This document shows, piece by piece, positions 24,585 to 28,569 of a stretch of 28,569 bases of DNA. Numbering within the stretch: position 1 is the first letter of the stretch; the number at the start of each line of letters is the position of its first letter. This DNA is from JAHDFB01 sp964607315 (GTDB lineage: Bacteria > Bacteroidota > Bacteroidia > Chitinophagales > Saprospiraceae): assembly GCA_964607315.1 (NCBI GenBank), contig CAZSKA010000018.1, positions 1-28,569 on the forward strand, written 5' to 3'. The position numbers and the translations under genes were made by a program. The notes beneath the pieces are model-generated. The model was not told the origin of the DNA. It worked only from the letters and a program-made list of their open reading frames with translations, and did not search any database.

Positions 24585-25049
24585 CTAATCTAAAGCAGGA
24601 ATTCGTAAAACTTGACCTGGATAAATTTTATTTGGGTCAGAAAGTAGAGGCTGATTAGCTTCAAATATTTCCATATATTTCATAGCATTACCATATTGTG
24701 CTTTGGCAATTTTGGATAAAGTATCTCCACTCTTAACGGTGTAAAATGTGGATGTAGGAACCTGTTCTTCTACGCTTAATCTATCATCAACAGCAGCAAT
24801 TCCATCTACATTCCCTAGGGCTAGGATTACTTTTTCTTTTTCAGATTGATTGTTAGCAGAACCATGAACCACTACTACGTCATCATTCAATTCTACTTTC
24901 AAATTTTCTATTTCATATCCTACATTATGTATAATATTTTCTAGTAATTGGACTTTTCGTGCATGTGCTTCATCGGCTTTGGCGTTTTCTAATTCTTCAT
25001 TTTTGAAGACTTTAGTTCCAGCCTTTTTGAAAAAATCAAATATTCCCAT
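24585..25049 (-). CDS. BON-LysM protein (Kbp/YgaU-like)
   Basis: A 154-residue protein from the ATG at 25049; the ATG at 25109 would add 20 residues unlike the family. Order: amphipathic N-terminus MGIFDFFKKAGTKVF, charged helix, BON domain at about 35-95 (NLKVELNDDVVVVHGSA, then GIAAVDDRL), and a LysM domain at about 102-152 (YTVKSGDTLSKIAKAQYGN, then KIYPGQVLRIP). E. coli YgaU/Kbp, of nearly the same length and layout, is a cytoplasmic K+-binding protein, so this is the likely counterpart even though LysM often binds peptidoglycan. There is no signal peptide, consistent with a cytosolic place. K+ binding here is inferred from similarity. It is monocistronic, with a terminator downstream. 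Confidence 0.87.
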   Translation of the reverse strand: MGIFDFFKKAGTKVFKNEELENAKADEAHARKVQLLENIIHNVGYEIENLKVELNDDVVVVHGSANNQSEKEKVILALGNVDGIAAVDDRLSVEEQVPTSTFYTVKSGDTLSKIAKAQYGNAMKYMEIFEANQPLLSDPNKIYPGQVLRIPALD

Positions 25050-25282
25050 ATTTAAGGTTTTAAGTAAATCGTTTATGATTTCAGTTATAAAATTGTACGT
25101 TTTGGGCACTCAATATAGGTAAAATCGGTAATTTCAGAGGAATAAAATTTTCTAAAAATAGGAATATTATAAGTACCTTATATATATGCTATTAGCTGTC
25201 AATAACTTAGGCAAGGGTTATTTTTTTTTGAATCATTTCATTATGCAACCAAGAAATGCTGTATTAATCATAATAAAAGACT

Positions 25283-25290
25283 TATATTTG
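25283..25290 (+). promoter_or_regulatory. -7 element of the secDF promoter
   Basis: TATATTTG is a perfect TAnnTTTG match 46 nt before the secDF ATG, giving a leader of about 40 nt. The -33 position reads CTG rather than TTG. Confidence 0.5.
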
Positions 25291-25336
25291 CGGAGTTTTT
25301 TCGGAAACTATCCAAATACAATAATTTTAAGACATA

Positions 25337-28300
25337 ATGCAAGGAAAAGGATTAATAAGATTTTTCGCCATTCTATTAGCAATAGTTTGTTTGTTTCAGT
25401 ACTTTATAATGTGGAAGACAAACACAATTGAAAATAAAGCAGAAGAACAGGCTAAAGAACAGATAACAAATTTAGAGGTTGGTACAGCAGCTTATAACCA
25501 ACAGGTAAGAGAACTAAAAGGAAAGTATTTAGACGGCATTTCTCAGGATACAGTTTTTCGTATTCCGTTAATTGCAAATTATACTTATAATGATTTGAAA
25601 AAGGCAACCCTAAATTTAGGTCTTGACTTGAAGGGTGGAATGAGTGCTGCACTTGATGTTGATTTGAAGGAAATGGTTATTTCACTTTCTAATAATAGTC
25701 AAAATGCAAATTTCACTAATGCACTTAAAAAAGCTGACGAAGCTGCACCAAATTCGCAAAGTGATTATATATCATTATTTGCTGATGCATATCAAGAAGT
25801 AGCACAAGGAAGAAAATTATCAACTATTTTTAGTGTTAATCCTACGATGCGTGAAGAGATTAATGCAGAATCAAGTGATGCTGAAGTTATTGCGGTTTTA
25901 AGAAGAAAAGCCGATGAAACGGTAAAACTAACTTTCGAGATGTTGAAAGAACGTATCGATGGTTTAGGAGTAGTTCAACCGAATGTAACACTTGATGAGA
26001 ATAGAGATCTTATCTTGGTAGAAATGCCTGGTATTGATAATCCTCAGCGAGCAAGAGAATTTCTAGAGAGGAGTGCAAAATTAGAGTTTTGGGATGTCTA
26101 TAGAATAACTGACCAAGGTGTAGAAGCTAGTTTAAATGAAGCGGGCAGACTTGCCTCACTTAATGGTTTAATTAAAGGTGATGATACTAATCAAACACCA
26201 AATTATGAATTTCAATTTGATCCAGATACAGGAGAAAAAATAGATTCAACGTTAAAAGTTGATAGCCAACTTGGTCTTGATGCATTAATGATTTTAAATA
26301 GTGCTCAAAATGTTACATATAGTCCTGCAGTTCTAGGATTTGCAGATAGAAAAAATATTGGAGCTTTAGATTCTATTTTTAAAAATGAAAATGTAGAGAA
26401 AGCTTTTCCAAGTGATATGACGCTACTTTGGTCTAGAGAACCTACAGATACAGAATCATTTGGATCAAAATATACCCTTTATGCAATTAAAAAAGATAGA
26501 TCGAACTATTACGACAAGCCAGATGTAGCTGGAGACGTAGTCACAGATGCATCCGCAAATCCTGATCCTACAACTGGTCAAATGTCCATTAGCTTGAACA
26601 TGAATAGCCAAGGAGCAAAGGATTGGGCAGACTTAACAACTAGAGCTGCTAATAATGGGAACAGAGAAGTTGCAATTGTTTTAGATGATAGAATAGTATC
26701 TGCTCCTGGCGTAAGACAACCTATTACTGGAGGAAGATCGTCAATTGATGGTTCATATACTGTACAAGAAGCAAATGACTTAGCAAAAATATTATCAATT
26801 GGTAAATTACCTGCAAAGACATCTATTGTGTCTGAATCTACGGTAGGACCAACTTTAGGAGAAGAGAATATTAGAAGATCAATTAACTCATTAATATTTG
26901 GGGTAATCATGCTTCTTTTATTTATGGTTCTCTACTACGGTGGAGCTGGTATCGTTTCTATCTTAGCACTATTATTAAATGTATTCTTCATCTTTGGTGC
27001 CTTATCAAGTTTTGGTACAGTATTGACAATTCCTGGTATTGCAGGTATTATACTTACTATAGGTATGGCAGTTGATGCGAATGTGATCATTTATGAAAGG
27101 GTAAGGGAAGAATTGCGATCAGGTAAATCATTACTTGCTAGTATAAAAGATGGATTCTCATTATCTTATTCAGCTATTATAGATGCCAATGTAACTACTA
27201 TCATAGTAGCGATTGTCCTAGGATATTATGGTTTAGGACCAATCAAAGGTTTCGCAGTTGTTTTAGGAATAGGTGTTCTATTATCATTGTTAACAGCAGT
27301 TCTATTAGGTAGATTAATTATAGACTGGTGGACAGTTAAAAAAGGAAATAACCTTTCATTTTGGACTCCTCCATTCAAGAATGCATTTGCAAACATGAAT
27401 GTAGATTGGATAGGAAAAAGAAAAATCACTTATATAATATCAGGAGTGATTATAGTTGCTGGTATAATTTCTCTTTTAACTCAAGGCTTAAACTACGGTG
27501 TTGATTTCAAAGGTGGATACCAATACGAAGTAGAGTTCCAAGAAAGTAGTGGAGTAAATGCAGAATCATTGAGAACAGGATTATCTTCTGTTTTTGGAGA
27601 TAAAGCACCTGTTGTAAAAGAAGTGTCAAATGCTAATACATTTAGTATAACAACTGATTATAAAATTAATGACAGAGATAGTCAAAGAGATGTAAATGAA
27701 GCTTTATTAACAGGAATTAGATCAATTATTGGAAATTCTGCTGCAGTCGATAGCTTTTCATTAGATAAATTTATGATTGGCCAAGTTGACAACGGACCAA
27801 ATGTTAGAAGTTCTGCGACAATAGGACCAACTATTGCAGATGATATTAAGAATTCTTCTATGCTTGCTGCAATAATCGCTTTGATATTAATCTTTGCCTA
27901 TATAGCCGCAAGATTTAGTAAGTGGCAATATAGTATGGGTGCCGTTGCAGCACTAGCTCACGATTCATTCATAGTAATTTCTATTTTCAGTATTCTTAAG
28001 AATTTTGATTTCATTTCTCTTGAGGTTGATCAAGCATTTATTGCAGCTGTATTAACTGTAATAGGTTATTCAATCAATGATACGGTAGTAGTATTCGATA
28101 GAATTAGAGAGTATTTAGGAATATATACAAGTAAGACTACAGATGAAGTTCTTAATCTTGCAATCAACTCTACTTTCTCTAGAACAGTAATTACGTCATT
28201 AACGACATTGTTTGTTGTTTTATGTCTATTTATTTTCGGTAGTGGAAGTATCAAAGGATTTGCATTTGCATTATTGATTGGTGTACTTGTAGGTACATAT

Positions 28301-28408
28301 TCATCTATATTCGTTGCAACACCTTTATTACGTGACTTTACAAAGGACTTACGTCCAAAGGTTAAAAAGAATGAGAAGAAAGGATTCTCAAAAGCATTAC
28401 ATGGTTAA
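25337..28408 (+). CDS. secDF: Fused protein translocase subunit SecDF
   Basis: A 1023-residue fusion of SecD and SecF, as usual in Bacteroidota. It uses the proton-motive force to pull proteins across the inner membrane after SecYEG-SecA. The first helix is at about 7-25. The SecD periplasmic part starts with DLKGG at 97-101 and continues to about 505, including RIDGLGVVQPNV and the EMPGIDNPQRAREFLE segment. Helices 2-6 of SecD follow at about 515-660, with GMAVDANVIIYERVREEL near 576-593. The SecF half begins near 695, has VDFKGG near 722-727 and ends with GYSINDTVVVFDRIREYL near 909-926 and a lysine-rich tail. The conserved Asp of both halves is present. No neighbour belongs to the translocase; it has its own promoter and terminator. 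Confidence 0.97.
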   Translation: MQGKGLIRFFAILLAIVCLFQYFIMWKTNTIENKAEEQAKEQITNLEVGTAAYNQQVRELKGKYLDGISQDTVFRIPLIANYTYNDLKKATLNLGLDLKGGMSAALDVDLKEMVISLSNNSQNANFTNALKKADEAAPNSQSDYISLFADAYQEVAQGRKLSTIFSVNPTMREEINAESSDAEVIAVLRRKADETVKLTFEMLKERIDGLGVVQPNVTLDENRDLILVEMPGIDNPQRAREFLERSAKLEFWDVYRITDQGVEASLNEAGRLASLNGLIKGDDTNQTPNYEFQFDPDTGEKIDSTLKVDSQLGLDALMILNSAQNVTYSPAVLGFADRKNIGALDSIFKNENVEKAFPSDMTLLWSREPTDTESFGSKYTLYAIKKDRSNYYDKPDVAGDVVTDASANPDPTTGQMSISLNMNSQGAKDWADLTTRAANNGNREVAIVLDDRIVSAPGVRQPITGGRSSIDGSYTVQEANDLAKILSIGKLPAKTSIVSESTVGPTLGEENIRRSINSLIFGVIMLLLFMVLYYGGAGIVSILALLLNVFFIFGALSSFGTVLTIPGIAGIILTIGMAVDANVIIYERVREELRSGKSLLASIKDGFSLSYSAIIDANVTTIIVAIVLGYYGLGPIKGFAVVLGIGVLLSLLTAVLLGRLIIDWWTVKKGNNLSFWTPPFKNAFANMNVDWIGKRKITYIISGVIIVAGIISLLTQGLNYGVDFKGGYQYEVEFQESSGVNAESLRTGLSSVFGDKAPVVKEVSNANTFSITTDYKINDRDSQRDVNEALLTGIRSIIGNSAAVDSFSLDKFMIGQVDNGPNVRSSATIGPTIADDIKNSSMLAAIIALILIFAYIAARFSKWQYSMGAVAALAHDSFIVISIFSILKNFDFISLEVDQAFIAAVLTVIGYSINDTVVVFDRIREYLGIYTSKTTDEVLNLAINSTFSRTVITSLTTLFVVLCLFIFGSGSIKGFAFALLIGVLVGTYSSIFVATPLLRDFTKDLRPKVKKNEKKGFSKALHG

Positions 28409-28437
28409 TTAGTAAGTAATTACTATAGAATATATAG

Positions 28438-28470
28438 AGGTCAGGTTCTTTTGAATCTGGCCTTTTTTAT
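28438..28470 (+). terminator. Rho-independent terminator after secDF
   Basis: An 11-bp stem (28438-28448 with 28453-28463, two G-T wobbles) closes on a TTTT loop and is followed by a T-run. It lies 30 bp after the secDF stop. The final 100 bases hold no gene I can support. Confidence 0.88.
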
Positions 28471-28569
28471 TTTTACCATTTATGTAATTGTAACCTTTTA
28501 TTAAAAGACTTGTCTTTATACCAATTTAATTTCAAAATGTCGTATAAAATTTTGATACTTAATTTTTCT

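Noticed and set aside
25186..25431. 81-residue ORF ahead of and overlapping secDF
   Set aside because: It runs through the promoter region and the secDF start in another frame and has no recognisable domain.

Overview
The window looks like chromosomal DNA of an AT-rich member of the Bacteroidota. The support is a fused SecDF, two TonB-dependent receptors with N-terminal carboxypeptidase-D-like domains, a receptor/DUF4249 lipoprotein pair, several short lipoproteins, and promoters of the Bacteroidota type (TTG, about 20 nt, then TAnnTTTG) close to start codons. I cannot assign class or genus. I see no tRNA, rRNA, transposase, phage gene or CRISPR array.

Layout. 1-64: tail of a gene entering from the left. 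67-2691 (-): mutS, probably starting at a TTG. 2877-5645 (+): TerB-like protein and a TonB-dependent receptor. 5779-6780 (+): DUF547 envelope protein, followed by a strong terminator. 6889-7845 (+): D-2-hydroxyacid dehydrogenase. 7885-13910 (-): KAS-III-like thiolase, AMP-dependent ligase and extended SDR (an OleA/OleC/OleD-like unit without OleB), then an AGCS symporter and a cupin_8/JmjC-like protein. 14040-15011 (-): unknown lipoprotein. 15253-18271 (+): tight four-gene operon of ABA4-like protein, seven-helix membrane protein, LytS-type kinase and LytTR regulator. 18387-20053 (-): WG-repeat lipoprotein and an M15-like membrane protein. 20191-20603: three tandem copies of a 145-bp noncoding unit. 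20604-23705 (-): DUF4249 lipoprotein and its TonB-dependent receptor. 23890-24010: GC-rich structured intergenic island. 24112-25049: convergent rhodanese and BON-LysM genes. 25337-28408 (+): secDF with its own terminator.

How the genes fit together. MutS and SecDF are housekeeping genes. The DUF4249/receptor pair is a typical outer-membrane uptake unit. The OleA-C-D-like genes should condense two acyl chains, reduce the product and close it to a beta-lactone; without OleB the product could stay a beta-lactone. The four-gene operon looks like a complete signalling module: two integral membrane proteins of unknown ligand next to a membrane histidine kinase and its DNA-binding partner.

The points most worth a second look are the cupin_8 protein whose iron triad reads H-x-A instead of H-x-D while predicted 2-oxoglutarate residues are kept, the OleB-less Ole-like cluster, the ABA4-like/7TM/LytS/LytR operon, and the 145-bp repeat with an invariant 15-bp palindrome. 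All assignments come from reading the sequence; no database search was run.
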